A stretch of DNA of 64,000 nucleotides. Source: Microstegium vimineum. Lineage: Eukaryota; Streptophyta; Magnoliopsida; Poales; Poaceae. Positions 22,441 through 33,958 of the stretch are shown piece after piece. The translations under genes and the position numbers were made by a program. The stretch spans positions 19,298,350-19,362,349 of the forward strand of contig CM039120.1 in NCBI GenBank assembly GCA_022036555.1. The letters are read 5' to 3'. Each line of letters begins with the position of its first letter. Position 1 is the first letter of the stretch. The notes under the pieces were generated by a model. The model saw nothing but the letters and a program-made list of their open reading frames with translations, was not told the origin of the DNA and searched no databases.

Positions 22441-24115
22441 ATGCCTGAAGTTGACAATGCAGAGATTCTGAATGTAACAATTGAGGAATTGCCTGAGGAG
22501 ATGAGGGTCGCTATTCAGAAGGCGTGCGATGAGTTTCAGAACAAGTGCTTGCTGTCCTTCTCAAGGAACAAAAGCAGCAAGGTGTTTCAGAAGCAGTCCC
22601 TCCCGAGAACTCTCCTCCCGCATCAGACTGACTACACTGAAGAAGAGGACGCACGGAAAGTGGTTGAAGTGGTTCACAAGGCAGTAAGCGATACTATTAG
22701 GAACCATCACACCGCTTTCCTAGATACCTTGCGCTCAATCATGGTTAATACATTCGGTCCGGCAGTTGACAAGTGCTTTGAGGAGTTTACTGGTCCGATG
22801 CAGGGACCGACGTTGTTCAATGTACCAAAGCGCCAGGAGAAGGCGGGCGAGGATGGTGGAGTATCTGGCATGAACCAAGGCGGATTGCTTCCTCATCAGC
22901 AACCAACCTACGGCTAGCTCACGTTCGGCACGACAGGAGAAATCCCACATTCCGCTTCCAAGGTGTCTTCAGTAGCGAATAGACTGCAGAAAAATATGTA
23001 TGAGGGAGGATATCAAGAGTTTGCCGATTACAGCGCCATCAATGCTCTCCCAAAACCCAGGATATGAAAACCTAACAGGGCTGCCTTTTGAAGGGCATGC
23101 ACGTGGAGCTCCTAATTCCAATGTTGATCTCATCATGGATAGGATGGCGGACATGATGAAGAATCAGTTTGGCTTAAAGCCGAAGAACCAGTCCTACGCG
23201 TATAAGTCCCCTTACCCAGAGTGGTAAACCCGAGTGGCTCTCCCTCCAAGAGTCAAAGCTCTCATAGATCTGACCAAGTTTTCTGGCCAAGATGACACCA
23301 GCACTATAGAGCACATCAGTCGTTACTTGATGCAGCTGGGAGAAGAATCCACAGATGACGCTTGGAGGATTCGGTATTTCCCTTTGTCTCTGACAGGACC
23401 AACTTTCACATGGTTCGCGTCTCTTCCGGCAAACTCCATTGGCAGCTGGGCGGATTTAGAGCAGAAATTCCATGCGTACTTCTTCACAGGCACCAATGAC
23501 AAGAAGCTAGTCGATCTTATGAGCTTGAAACAGAAGGCTAATGAGACGCCCCAAGAGTACCTCCGCAGGTTCAGGGAAACCAAAAACCTCTGCTATTCTC
23601 TAAATTTACCGGATGACCAGTTGTCGGGGATGGCAGTGGCAGGCATGCAGCCGAACATCAGAGAGAAGTTGTTCGGCATGGACTTTGAGGACCTTGGTCA
23701 GTTGTCACAATGTTTGGCGATGATGAGTAACCAAGCTCAAGGATTCAGAAGAGACAACCGTTTTCAGAAAGGTGATATGACTAATACGGTGTATCAGAGT
23801 TTCCTAGAAGAGGCAACGGAGTTCGAAGACGAGGATGCGGTCGCCGCAACCGAATTGGTCTGGGCAAAGGAACCAACTCAAGTCAATCAGCGATGGTTGA
23901 GGCAGCAGAAGGGTACTTACGACTTTGATGTATCCAAATCAGACAAGTTGTTCGAGTTATTGCCCAGGGAAGGACACATCAAGCTGCCTGAGGGGCACCC
24001 TATGCCGCGTCCTGAAGGAGTAAAGGACAAGAGATTTTGCGGCTACCACAACACCAATTCTCATGCCATCAATGATTACCGGGTGTTCAGAATGAAGATA
24101 CATAAAACTATTTAG
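22441..24115 (+). pseudogene. Tat gag (decayed)
   Basis: A frame from Met 22441 (MPEVDNAEILNVTIEELPEE) runs to a stop at 22917. A frameshifted stretch with stops follows. The main gag domain is then open at 23234-24115 (293 residues), with IRYFPLSLTGPTFTWFASLP, WADLEQKFHAYFF and ETPQEYLRRFRETKN, the standard retrotransposon gag fold. Near its end RFCGYHNTNSHAINDY matches the single zinc-like CxxH motif of this group. Stops at 24115 and just beyond separate it from the next piece. Confidence 0.78.
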
Positions 24116-24430
24116 GAGGGACATTTGAAGTTTGATGGCAAGATGAAGATTGACTCTAATCCTTTTGCATAGAACACAGTATCTTTCTCTATGAATATGG
24201 TTGCCATGGAAGACTCCAAGGGCAAGGGCGAGATGAAAGTGCTGACCTCAGAAAGAGCGAAAAAGACTGGTGCTGTTGACCCTAATCGGTAGATTATAGA
24301 TGAGGAGCTTCGGCAACGAGGACAATTCCAGAGTAGCCGAACTGAAAGAGGGGAAGCTTCCAAACCCAGGGTCACAACGCGGATCCTGTTAAACAAATGG
24401 CAACGGGAGCAAGAGCAGTATCAGAGGCAG

Positions 24431-25644
24431 ATGCATTATGAGGAGCAGAGGTTCATAGAGGAATGTCAGAGGCATGAGGAAGAAGTGTATCAGAGAGAAC
24501 AAGAGCGCTTGAGAGAGCAGGAGCAGTCTCATTGGGGATGCTCGTTTTTCAAACATTGTTGGAATGAAGGACTAAAACTGCCTACTAGAGATAATTGCCC
24601 CGAATGCAGTGATAGGTATTCAGGGTATAGGCAGTCCCAGGTCAACCGCCGTCCGGTCCATGAAAGACTTGGAGCACATGCTCCTCGGGATGATTGGCAT
24701 TTAAAAATAGGCAACTCAGAGGATCGGCATGGTAAAAGGTTTGCCCATCAAGAATGGGTTCGTTCTGAGGAGCGAGAGCACCAGGAGTATGCATGGCAGA
24801 ACGGGCAGTGGTGTCCACCAAGTCTGAAGAAGAGCCAGAAAAGGAGGGTGCAATGCTTGAGGAACAGAGAGCTAGCACAAGTGACTGCCGAACAGAAACC
24901 AACATGGCATCCTAAGGGAAGACCCAATGGATACGACCGTTTGGCTGATACGTACATGGCCTTCTTCATTCCATCAGAATTTATAGCTCCCGAGGACCAA
25001 GATATCCAAGCTGAAGTGTCTTCAGATGATGACGAGAACGAGTATCAGAACCTAATGGCCCAACTTGTCCTGACTCAACAAGCAGTGTTCGACAAACCGG
25101 CCAGACATCGACACTTGAAGGCGCTTTACGTGAAGGGATACATCAATGACAAGCCCCTGACCAAGATGTTGGTTGATGGAGGAGCTGCCATCAATATCAT
25201 ACCGTGTACTACCTTCAGGAAGCTCGGAATTACCAATGAGGAGTTGTTGAAGACCGACTTGGTACTCAGAGACTTTGCTGGCAACCCTTCCGACACTTGT
25301 GGAGCAGTACACGTTGAGTTGATGATTGGATCAAAGACTCTGATCACTACCTTCTTTGTCATAGATGGCAAGGGGTATATAGTCTGCTGTTGGGAAGAGA
25401 TTGGATCCATGCTAACTGTTGCATACCTTCAACCATGCATCAGGATCTCATTCAATGGGTTGGAGATGATGTTGAGATTGTTCAGGCTGATGATTCGGTG
25501 AGTGTTGCTGCCACAAAGCCTGTCTACTGGGAGTATGATGGCTTCGATTGTTTCTCTGGAAAAATTTGGAGAGAAGGTCATGTGAATGTCTCCGGCAAGG
25601 GCCAACAGCCGATCCAAGCAATCGGCTCTAAGAGTAATTTTTAA
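24431..25644 (+). pseudogene. Tat gag-protease linker and protease
   Basis: The first 200 residues of the 24431-25501 frame are rich in Glu, Arg and Gln and probably helical (REQERLREQEQSHW), with a CPECSDRYSG pair. The protease begins near LKALYVKGYINDKPLTKML. Its active site reads VDGGAAINI, the DGG variant of the usual DTG/DSG that many plant Tat-type elements use. A frameshift near 25380 moves the rest (DWIHANCC and on to 25644) into another frame. Confidence 0.75.
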
Positions 25645-26579
25645 TGAGGAACACAATCGATGACAGTGAAGGGAAGCTGGGACGTGGCTTCATGTCGGCC
25701 GATAAGCTAGTGGAGATAAATGTTTGTGATAATGTTAAACCAAGGCCGATGTTTATCAGTGCAAATTTAGACCAAGAGCATAGGTTGAAGCTGATAGACC
25801 TACTAAAAGAATTCAAAGACTGTTTCGCTTGGGATTATATAGAGATGCCAGGGCTGGATCGTTCTATCATTGAGCATAAATTGTCGATCAAGCCTGGATA
25901 CCGTCCTTTCAAATAACCTCCCCGGAAGATTTACAAAGAGGAGGTACTGGCCGATGTAAAGAAGGAAGTTGAAAGATTATTGGAGGCTAATTTCATTCGG
26001 TCATGCAGATATGCAGATTGGGTTTCAAACATAGTCCCGGTTTATAAGAAAAATGGAAAGATGAGGGTCTGCATTGATTTTAGAAATCTCAACAAAGCTA
26101 CTCCTATGGATGGTTACCCGATGCCCGTTGTCGATCTACTTGTCGACGCGTCGGCTGGTTATGAAGTCATCAGCTTTATGGATGGTAATGCTGGTTATAA
26201 CCAAATCTTCATGGCAATAGAGGATATTTCAAAGACAGCCTTCAGATGCCCTGGTCATATTGGTTTGTTTGAGTGAATTTTCATGACTTTCGGTTTGAAG
26301 AATGTCGGTGCAACCTATCAAAGAGCTATGAACTATATCTTTCACGAGTTGATCGGCAAGATTGTGGAAATCTATATTGATGACGTGGTGGTCAAGTCTA
26401 GAAACCATGAGGGGCATTTGGCCGATTTGAGGAGGACCTTGGAGTGCACTAGGAAACATGGTTTGAGGATGAACCCGAATAAGTGTGCCTTTGGAGTCTC
26501 GGCTGGTGAGTTTTTAGGCTTTCTAGTCCATAAAGTAGGGATCGAGGTCGGCAAACAGACTAGTTTGATGCTTCCATAA
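25644..26579 (+). pseudogene. Tat reverse transcriptase (decayed, RNase H lost)
   Basis: The pieces 25644-25916, 25980-26276 and 26283-26579 lie in two frames. Motifs are FKDCFAWDYIEMPG, WVSNIVPVYKKNGKMRVCID, FRNLNKATPMDGYP, MDGNAGYNQIFMA, MTFGLKNVGATYQRAMN and the intact catalytic YIDDVVVKS, then EFLGFLVHKVGIEV. Stops at 25914-25916 and 26274-26276 look like single-base changes of Gln and Trp codons. The frame ends near 26579 where the RT thumb should lead into RNase H. About 30 bases later the sequence is already the pre-integrase region, so RNase H is deleted. Confidence 0.82.
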
Positions 26580-26610
26580 AGGATACCAAGAGGATCAGGA
26601 AATTCATGCT

Positions 26611-27920
26611 TTGGATGAAGATCGGGTAATTAATGACTGGAGAAACGAAATTGCTGATTATTTAAAAAATCCATCACAGAAAGTTTCCCGAAAACTCAGA
26701 TATAAGGCTATCAAGTTCGTGCTCCTTGATGACCAGTTGTACTACAAGTCCATAGATGGAGTACTCCTCAAATGTTTGAATCAAGAGGAGTCCAGAAAGC
26801 TGATGTATGAAGTGCATGAAGGAGTATGTGATGCACATCAGTCGGCTTACCGGATGAAATGGATAATAAGGAGAACTGGTTATTTTTGGCATACTATGCT
26901 TGAGGATTTTTTTGAATATTACAAGGGGTGTCAAGACTGTCAAAGGTTCGGTAATATTCAGAGAGCTCCAACATCAGCTTTAAAGCCCATTGTCAGGCCT
27001 TGGCCGTTCAGAGGATGGGGCATAGATTTGATCGGTCAGATTCATCCTCCTTCTAGCAAAGGACATAGGTTTATACTATTGGCCATAGATTATTTCACAA
27101 AGTGGGTTGAAGCTATTCCCCTAAGAAGGTTACATCAGAGAATATGGTCAATTTTGTTAGGGAGCATATAATTCATAGATTCGGGATTCCTCAAACCATA
27201 ACAACAAATCAAGGGACTCAGTTTACTTCATCCGAGTTTTGTGATTTTGCCAAGAAGATGAGAATAAAATTGTACAATTCTTCTCCTTATTATGCACAAG
27301 CCAATGGCCAGGCTGAAGCATCAAATAAGATCATGATCAAAATTATTCAAAAGAAAATTGATGAAAAGCCGAAGAAGTGGCATTCGGTTCTTAACGAAGC
27401 TTTGTGGGCTTACCGAATGGCTTGTCATGGATCTACTCAAGCATCTCCCTATGAGTTGGTTTATGGGCATCATGTTGTGTTACCGTGGGAATTACAAACA
27501 GGATCCAGACAAGTTACGTTGCAGAACGATTTGAGGAAAGAAGATTACAAGAGTCTGATGATGGACGAATTGGAAGATTTGCATTTAGTTCGTCTCAAAG
27601 CATTGGAAAATATTGAGAAAAATAAAGCACGTGTTGCCAGGTATTATAACAAGAAGGTTAAGGAAAAACAATTCGCAGAAGGACATTTAGTTTGGAAAAC
27701 TGTATTGCCGATCGGGACAAAGGACAGAGCGTTCGGCAAGTGGTCTCCAAATTGGGAAGGACCTTTTCAAGTGGTGAGGTGCGCGCCTGGCAATGCGTAT
27801 ATCTTGAGGACTCTACCGGGAGAAGAATTCGCTAGAGCTATTAATGGAAGATTTCTTAAAAGATTTCATCCCAGTGTAGAAGTTGGTGGTTTAGACTTAA
27901 ATAAACTTATGCACAGATAA
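26611..27920 (+). pseudogene. Tat integrase (frameshifted)
   Basis: First part 26611-27171: zinc-binding HHCC as VHEGVCDAHQSAYRM and YYKGCQDCQRFGN, then the first catalytic Asp in WGIDLIGQIHPP and IDYFTKWVEA. A frameshift near 27140 leads to 27144-27920: HRFGIPQTITTNQGTQFTSS, where the second catalytic Asp is replaced by Asn, and QANGQAEASNK with the Glu. The C-terminus shows WEGPFQVVRCAPGNAYIL and ends at 27920 without a chromodomain, as in Tat elements. The Asp-to-Asn change alone would abolish strand transfer. Confidence 0.82.
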
Positions 27921-28137
27921 CCGATACGGAGATATCGCCTTTAGCCAAAAAAATTCTGTGAAAAGCTCAGAAAATAGCCGACACGGCATGTGTCGCCTTT
28001 AGAGTAAAAATCAAACACATCGTGCAAGTGTTCTCCAGATTGGTCGTTCTTAGAAAATTCAAACAAGGAGAAAAACCAATAGGGGTCCTGAATATTTCAC
28101 AAAGCAAGGTTTCTTACATAAAGCTCCTAAATACAAA

Positions 28138-29006
28138 CTACTCATCAAAAAGACTGTTGAGGACTGACTGGGTGTATGTGACATTAGCAAGGGCGGTCGC
28201 ATGATCTTCATAGCTCTCCAGAAGATCGTCAATGCCTTCAACATTTTCTGGAAGCACTTCACCATGGAAGCCGGTTGGCTGAACATAGAAGTCCTCACCA
28301 CGCTGGGTAGTCATTGCCAACAGCCCCAATGATACGCCGTGGTGCACGTCATGGATGGAGACTTGATTGATGTGGCCGTCCGCATTGTCAAGGCGTGCCT
28401 CGGCGGTCTTTCCTTGAGCGTTGACCTTGTCGGCGATCCTGTGCGCCGCGGCTTTCAGGCGCTCATTCTCTGCAGAAAGCGCTGAACAAACATACGAATT
28501 GGGTAACCATACAAGATCAGACAAGAAAAGGTCGAACAAGATTGCTTTGGCTAACCCGTAATGGCGTCGCAAAGTTGTTTCCGCTGGTCCTCCCACTCGA
28601 GTTGTTCGATGCCATACTGTTTGGAGGTCTTCTCCAACTTGATGCGGGCCTCGTCTCTTTCACCCTTGAAGGAGACCGCCTCCGCAGAGGTGTAGGGGAC
28701 GTCCGAGGTGTCTGAACCTGAACCCAAGTCCCAGGGGTTGAAGTGGTAGGAGTCTAAAGACCCAGAGGAAACGGGCAATGGACTCCCTGGCTGACTTGCT
28801 GTCGCCGGGGGAGGGGAATGTTGTGGCTGGTGGAGATGGAACTAATCCTGATGAGGAACAGAAATGAGAGCTACAAGGATTAACAGAGAGCAAACATACA
28901 AGGGGGCAAGGAACTGATTCTTACCCGCGCTGCCAATTGCGCCATGTTCGGCTCCCTTCGGGTGCTCCTTTGGCAGGACGCTTGCCGCATTGTCGCCTCC
29001 CGCCAT
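28138..29006 (-). pseudogene. Antisense three-exon gene of unknown family in the Tat element
   Basis: Minus-strand gene model: exon 1 29006-28925 (start MAGGDNAASV), exon 2 28847-28556, exon 3 28481-28138 (ends SLFDE, stop TAG). Introns of 77 and 74 bases begin GT and end AG, and exon phases agree at both joins. Exons total 718 bases, one more than a multiple of three. This matches a single +1 shift in exon 2 between the SPPATTFPSPGD and SSGSLDSYHFNPW stretches. The product would be about 238 residues, acidic, with a probable coiled coil (FKGERDEARIKLEKTSKQYG to SAENERLKAAAHRIAD). No family is recognised. A TATA box lies about 110 bases upstream. It runs opposite to gag-pol and may be a captured host gene. 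Confidence 0.62.
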
Positions 29007-29117
29007 TGTCACTGTATGAGTTAGGGTTTTCCTCTGGATTGGTTTTGACAGAAAGGGTGAAGACGAAGGCGAGAGTGTTTGACTGGAACCGTTGACAGGG
29101 GTAGAAGAAGAAAGGTT

Positions 29118-29125
29118 TATTTATA
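29118..29125 (-). promoter_or_regulatory. TATA box for the small antisense gene
   Basis: TATAAATA on the minus strand, within CGGCTTATAAATAAACC, lies 112-119 bases before the start codon at 29006. The intervening leader is CT-rich and lacks ATG codons, as in many grass promoters. Confidence 0.55.
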
Positions 29126-29424
29126 AGCCGAGTAAGAATCCCAAACGGCAGACTAGGGTTTTCCCTCTCAAGTGGGCCGTTACCGGAATGGGCCAGGCTC
29201 GGGTATATCAAAGGTCGCTTGGCTATATCCCTAAACCGAAAGTGATCGGCTATCTGAAAGCCAGAGGTGAATCGGCTATGTTGTAATCGGGAAGAATGAC
29301 AGAGCCGATTATACTATCATACAGGTAGAAATATATAAGAGGCAAGACAGTAATGAACATCCGATTAGAAACAAAATGTGCAATGCTTTGCCTATTACAA
29401 GCCGAATTCCTATTAGTTCAAAAG

Positions 29425-32400
29425 CTAACTAATGGCATCTAAGGCTTCATTCTTGATTCGGTTGACCTGGTCCAGAACTTTCTGGTCTGCATCTTCAGAA
29501 CTCTGGATGCTAGACAGCTTTGTCTTGAGCTGTTGATCTTCTTTAAGGACAACAGAAAGCTTTGATGAAGAAGCCCCCATGTAATTTGGCAAGTCTTGCA
29601 TCTCGGATTTGTGAGATTGGATTTTGGCGTTCAATTCGGCTAGTTGAGTCTTTGGCTTATATTCTCATCCTCCATGGTTTTCAGCTCTGGCTCCAGAGTT
29701 GCCAGTAAATTCCTAGCAGTCTGAATTTGGGAATGCAGGACTCTAGCCTCTTGTTTCTTCAGAAATCTGTTATCTTGCAGGACAACTCTGGAAACTATGA
29801 TTTTGTTGGCTCTTTTCACCACAGCAAAGTGATCATCAAGATGAGCTGCAGATTCTAAAGGAGCCTTGATGGCAAATGGAAGATCTTAATTGATGAGCTC
29901 AAGGATATCCTTTATCTGATCTGAATCTTGGACCAAGATATTGATGTCTTTATTCAACAGATTAGCTATATCCTGCAGCCGGACTTGGTTTTCTGCTGAT
30001 AAAGTTTGTTGGGAGGTGGCTTCTTCACCCTTTTCATTGATGAAATCATCAACAGTGAAGGAGTAGTTGGTGGTCGGCTTGGTAGTGTCCTTGAGAGAGG
30101 AAGGAGTGTTAGCCGATTGGGTAAAAAATTGCTGAAGAAGATGGTTTAAGGTAGTGTATTACCTGCTGGGTTGATTGAGCCTCAGGATGTGATGTGCCTT
30201 GGCCTGGTTGACTTGAATGGGTGCCCTGAGGAGTGAATCTAGAGCCGGACCAGAAGAGTGTTCTCTTGCTAAATTGTCTAAAATTTTATCTGTTTCCAAC
30301 AATACAGATGCATGAGCAGGAATTGGATGATATATAAAAGAGGAAGGTGATTAGCCGAATAATATTACCAATGTGCTCGGCAGTTTCTTGAGCATCAGTG
30401 CTTTCGGCTTCATCAGTTTCAGTGTCCTCAGTTTCATGAACTTCTACCGATGGTTGGGTTTCTGCGTCTTCAGTAGAAATTGGGAGAGGAATGTCCACTG
30501 TCGGTGAAGCGTTGCTTGATCTGGGGATATCGACATGTGGCTGCAATGAAGATGGTTAATATAAGAGCAGGAAGTTTTATTCCAAAGTGAAGTTTATTAC
30601 TGAATAAAACTCATACCTTGGGAGATCTCTGAACTTTCTTGGACCTCACCTTTCTGGTCACATGAATGTCCTCAAGTATTTTCCTCTTGCCTTTTTCTTC
30701 TAAAGGGGTAGTAGCTAACACTGCAGGGGACTTTATGAAGATTTTTAAAGTGGGAGCATTGTAGCCCAATGCAGGTTTAGGTCTAGCTTTATAATAATCC
30801 ACTACTTTATTAGGAGGAGTAGGCTCGAAGTCCTATACATGGCTAGATTTTAGAATGGGAGATAAAATTAGAAACAGGAGATAACTAGTGCAATGAGATT
30901 ACCTCACTGTCAGGAGCAAATTGAGGATACAAATCTTGGCACAAGGGATGAACTGGTGTGTTGAAGATGTGGTTGTGCCACTCTTGCCACCAAGCAGAGA
31001 AAAGGGGATGAGCATCATCCACTAGTCCAAATGGGGAAGGTTCATATCTTGGCAAATCTTGTCCAAGCTCAAAAACTTTTCTGGCTTCTGTTTCATTAGT
31101 GATCAACTCCCTGTATCTTATGATTGATTAGAAGAAAAGTCTTGGGGGCAGCTGTCCACATACTAATTGCCTAGATGACATGTTGGGATTGTAGAATTCA
31201 TATGTGGGATTCACCATTCTCCCAAGATGAAATTCAGCTGGTAGGATACATGGCTTGATGAAGGAATTGAAAATTTCAGTGGGTACTTTATCAGAACAGC
31301 CAGACTCATAGCTGAATTTGTAAGGGAAGGTCAAATCATCATTTTCTCTATAGGGAAGCCAGAGCACATTATTGAAACCTTTGAAGAACAGCTTGAAGAG
31401 ATGACCAATATCCATGTCGATGCTGATAGATGATGATGCTTCTCCATAGGTTTGGCAGCTCTTGGTTGTTGCTGGATCACCCTCGACATAATTAACCGAA
31501 GGGAAGCTTAAATTATGAAGAGGTACAGACACTACTTGATGCATATAGAGTTGCAACCACATCTGAATGAACCACCAGGGGCCACTCACACAGGAGATAT
31601 CCTTGCCATGGTACATTTGAACAGTAATTTGATGCATCATATTGTAAACAGATCCTAAAAGATATTTACCAAGAGGGATTAGTGTGCCTGTAGCCAACTC
31701 CTCAGACATTATCATGTGATTTAGGGTTGGCTCGTTGGATTTTCCACAGAAGATGAACCTGGATAGCCACATGTTCATAAAAGCTTTGTTTTCTTTTTCA
31801 GACACAACACCAGCTGCTTCCATGTAAGTTTGAATGTACCCAACCCATCCACCTCCGGATTTAATAGCTCTCTGGTTGCTTTTGCCCTTATACTGGCAAG
31901 GGCATACTGGCTTGGACACATTCAGGCCAGTTATCATGAATATGTCGGCCAAAGTAGGAGTCATCATACCATGGCCGAAGACAAAAGCGTTGATAGCATC
32001 AAACTAGAAGTGAGAGGCTGCTATCAGGAGGGGTTCGTTTCTGGGCATTTCTGATAGAGATAACTATAGACAATGAGTGATATCTTGGCTATCCCAGCTA
32101 CTGCTAGCCTTATCCAACATCCTCCGGTACCAGTTTTGCCATCCGGCTATTGAGGGAAGCGGCCAAGTCTTGAAAGTGTTTGGCCATCGGTTTGGCGGGG
32201 TGACTCCAGATTTGAAAGGAATCCTCAAGGTTTCCTTCTCGATAACCTCAGTTGGGTCAGGATTGCCCCTGGGACCAAGGAGGTAGGAATTAGGGTTTGC
32301 AGCGTAAGGAATTAAAATCTCATTCTTGTGTTCCTTCAAAAAATAGAGGAATCGAGAAAACAAATGAGATAGGAGGAAGCAGGAAAACCGATCAGGGATT

Positions 32401-32461
32401 GCTGAATACACGAGAAAATGAGTTGGAAATTTACCTCTGGGATCTCGTCCTGGGTCGCCAT
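29425..32461 (-). pseudogene. Antisense plant-mobile-domain gene in the Tat element
   Basis: Minus-strand model with exons 32461-32435, 32333-30903, 30832-30617, 30540-30369, 30289-30163 and 30131-29425. The first four introns (101, 70, 76 and 79 bases) start GT, end AG and keep phase; the last (31 bases) is too short and probably carries a deletion. Exon 2 is 477 codons in one frame with three stops (near 32064, 31991 and 31128). It encodes the plant mobile domain (MAIN/MAIL type, 'aminotransferase-like'): HGMMTPTLADIFMITGLNV, MWLSRFIFCGKS, GTLIPLGKYLLGSVYNMM and CVSGPWWFIQMWLQLYMHQ. Exons 3-4 are basic then acidic. Exon 6 is coiled coil (SVVLKEDQQLKTKLSSIQ) with a frameshift near 29640. Mobile-domain proteins occur both as host silencing factors and inside plant transposons. 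Its orientation is opposite to gag-pol. Confidence 0.75.
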
Positions 32462-32593
32462 TGAGGGTTCGATGCAGATTTGAGAATGCCGAAGTATGGA
32501 TTTCTTGGGTGGCGGCTGCGGTGTCGAACAGTATAAACCCAAGGGGAAAAGAAAGCTTGCGGTCAATTTTAGAATAAACGGCTTTTATCCCAA

Positions 32594-32606
32594 AATTGAG
32601 GGGGCA
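32594..32606 (+). other. Tat polypurine tract
   Basis: AAATTGAGGGGGC lies directly before the LTR start TGTGCTAACACC at 32607. It fixes the 3' LTR boundary and shows that the antisense genes lie inside the element. Confidence 0.7.
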
Positions 32607-33958
32607 TGTGCTAACACCGGATTTTTACACGATGACAAGTGGGCCAGTGCTCGGTGAGTCGGCGGAGATAGATGCTCAGAGCATTCGGCAAAGTCCGTGC
32701 GGTTAATTCCCAGATTCGATGATCGATCGCGCAATCGGTTAATCAGAAGAAGGGTGGTTTCTATCGGAGCGACAAAGGCGGCAAGTGAGAGCCGAATTAG
32801 TAACGATAGCTGCGATAATTAAGGCAATGAAGACTCCGAAGGAAACCAAAGTCAAAATATTGTATTTCTTCCTTTAATATTTTGTAGATGTGTCCTCTTA
32901 GGACTCATGTCATAGCCAGGGTATAAATATAAACCCTTAGCTATTGTAAAAGAGTGTTCACAACCAAATCAATACAACCGGCCCCGTGCCAACTTCGTGT
33001 CCTTTTGTCGTGTCGTTGAGTTCTTCGAGAGGAATCATGTCTAGTGTCATGCGGTGGATTTAGATACTGATGCAAGTAGTCTTGTTTATTGTCAATGATC
33101 GTGCGGCGGATCCTTGATTGATGATCAAGAAGTCTTTACTTATGTTTTGTTTATAAGTAATACCGTGCGGCAGATGTTTGCTCGATATGCTTAGCATAAG
33201 CAAGATAGTTATCGGCTCTCATAGATTTGGCAAGATCTATTAGATTCATTAAGTTATCGTGTTGCATGTTTTAGATAATCTTTATATATTTGCAAACACT
33301 CTTTTGCCCAATCTAGATTAACATTGTTCGACTCTTGTTATTTTTTATAGATTTATCCATGTTACAACGAGTTGTTGCTTTCATGTTGTTCCTCTAAGTA
33401 GATCTTATATCTATAGTAGCCGAATTAGTTTTGAATCTAGATTGTTACGTGGTGCGGGTTCATGCATGCTATCCATGTTTAAGCATTGATGACGCTAGGT
33501 ATCGTGCGGCAGATGCAGGCTTTAGATTAGTTTAATCATGTTTGCTTACGTGTTTCCTTCATCATGGACCCCAATTCGGCTGACTGCCGAGCTTGGTTAT
33601 GCTTTAATCTATATTCAACTACGATTCGTTTGTACGTCCTTTTCCCATGCATGCGCGTTCGACAATCGGTGGTTTACGTGCTTTATGTCTACTTTAGCCG
33701 AATGTTCCATAAAACCTATTGGCAGATAGCTTTCATAGATGTATGTCGTTGTAAGTGGCTTCAGGGCTGTACATATGAAACTGTCTGGTATTATCCGACA
33801 CGTTCCAGTTTATATCTAATGACTTTCATCCCTTGTTAGTTTCAGGTCAAATTGACTGGCACGTTTTTGGTTTTTGAAACATCCGGGCATCCGTTTGAAG
33901 TCAAGCTTTCCGGCTTGCTGTGTGTGAGACACAGTACGTCACTTTTTGTGTCAACACA
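32607..33958 (+). repeat. Tat 3' LTR, 1352 bp, complete
   Basis: It starts TGTGCTAACACC and ends GTGTCAACACA, with short inverted TGTG/CACA ends. A TATA box (TATAAATA) is at 32922-32929. From about 32690 it matches 21119-22401. Copia-1 RNase H sequence begins immediately at 33959. Confidence 0.83.

Larger units (their letters stand above)
21119..33958 (+). mobile_element. Tat-type gypsy element carrying antisense genes
   Basis: A plus-strand gypsy element: 5' LTR lacking its first part (21119-22401), PBS, gag, protease, RT, integrase, then 4.7 kb before a PPT and a complete 3' LTR (32607-33958). The LTRs are nearly identical where they overlap. RT-before-integrase order, a DGG protease site, no chromodomain and a long tract between integrase and 3' LTR fit the Tat lineage, in which extra frames, some antisense, are known. 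The element breaks copia-1 at 33959. RNase H is deleted and pol carries stops and frameshifts. Confidence 0.8.
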
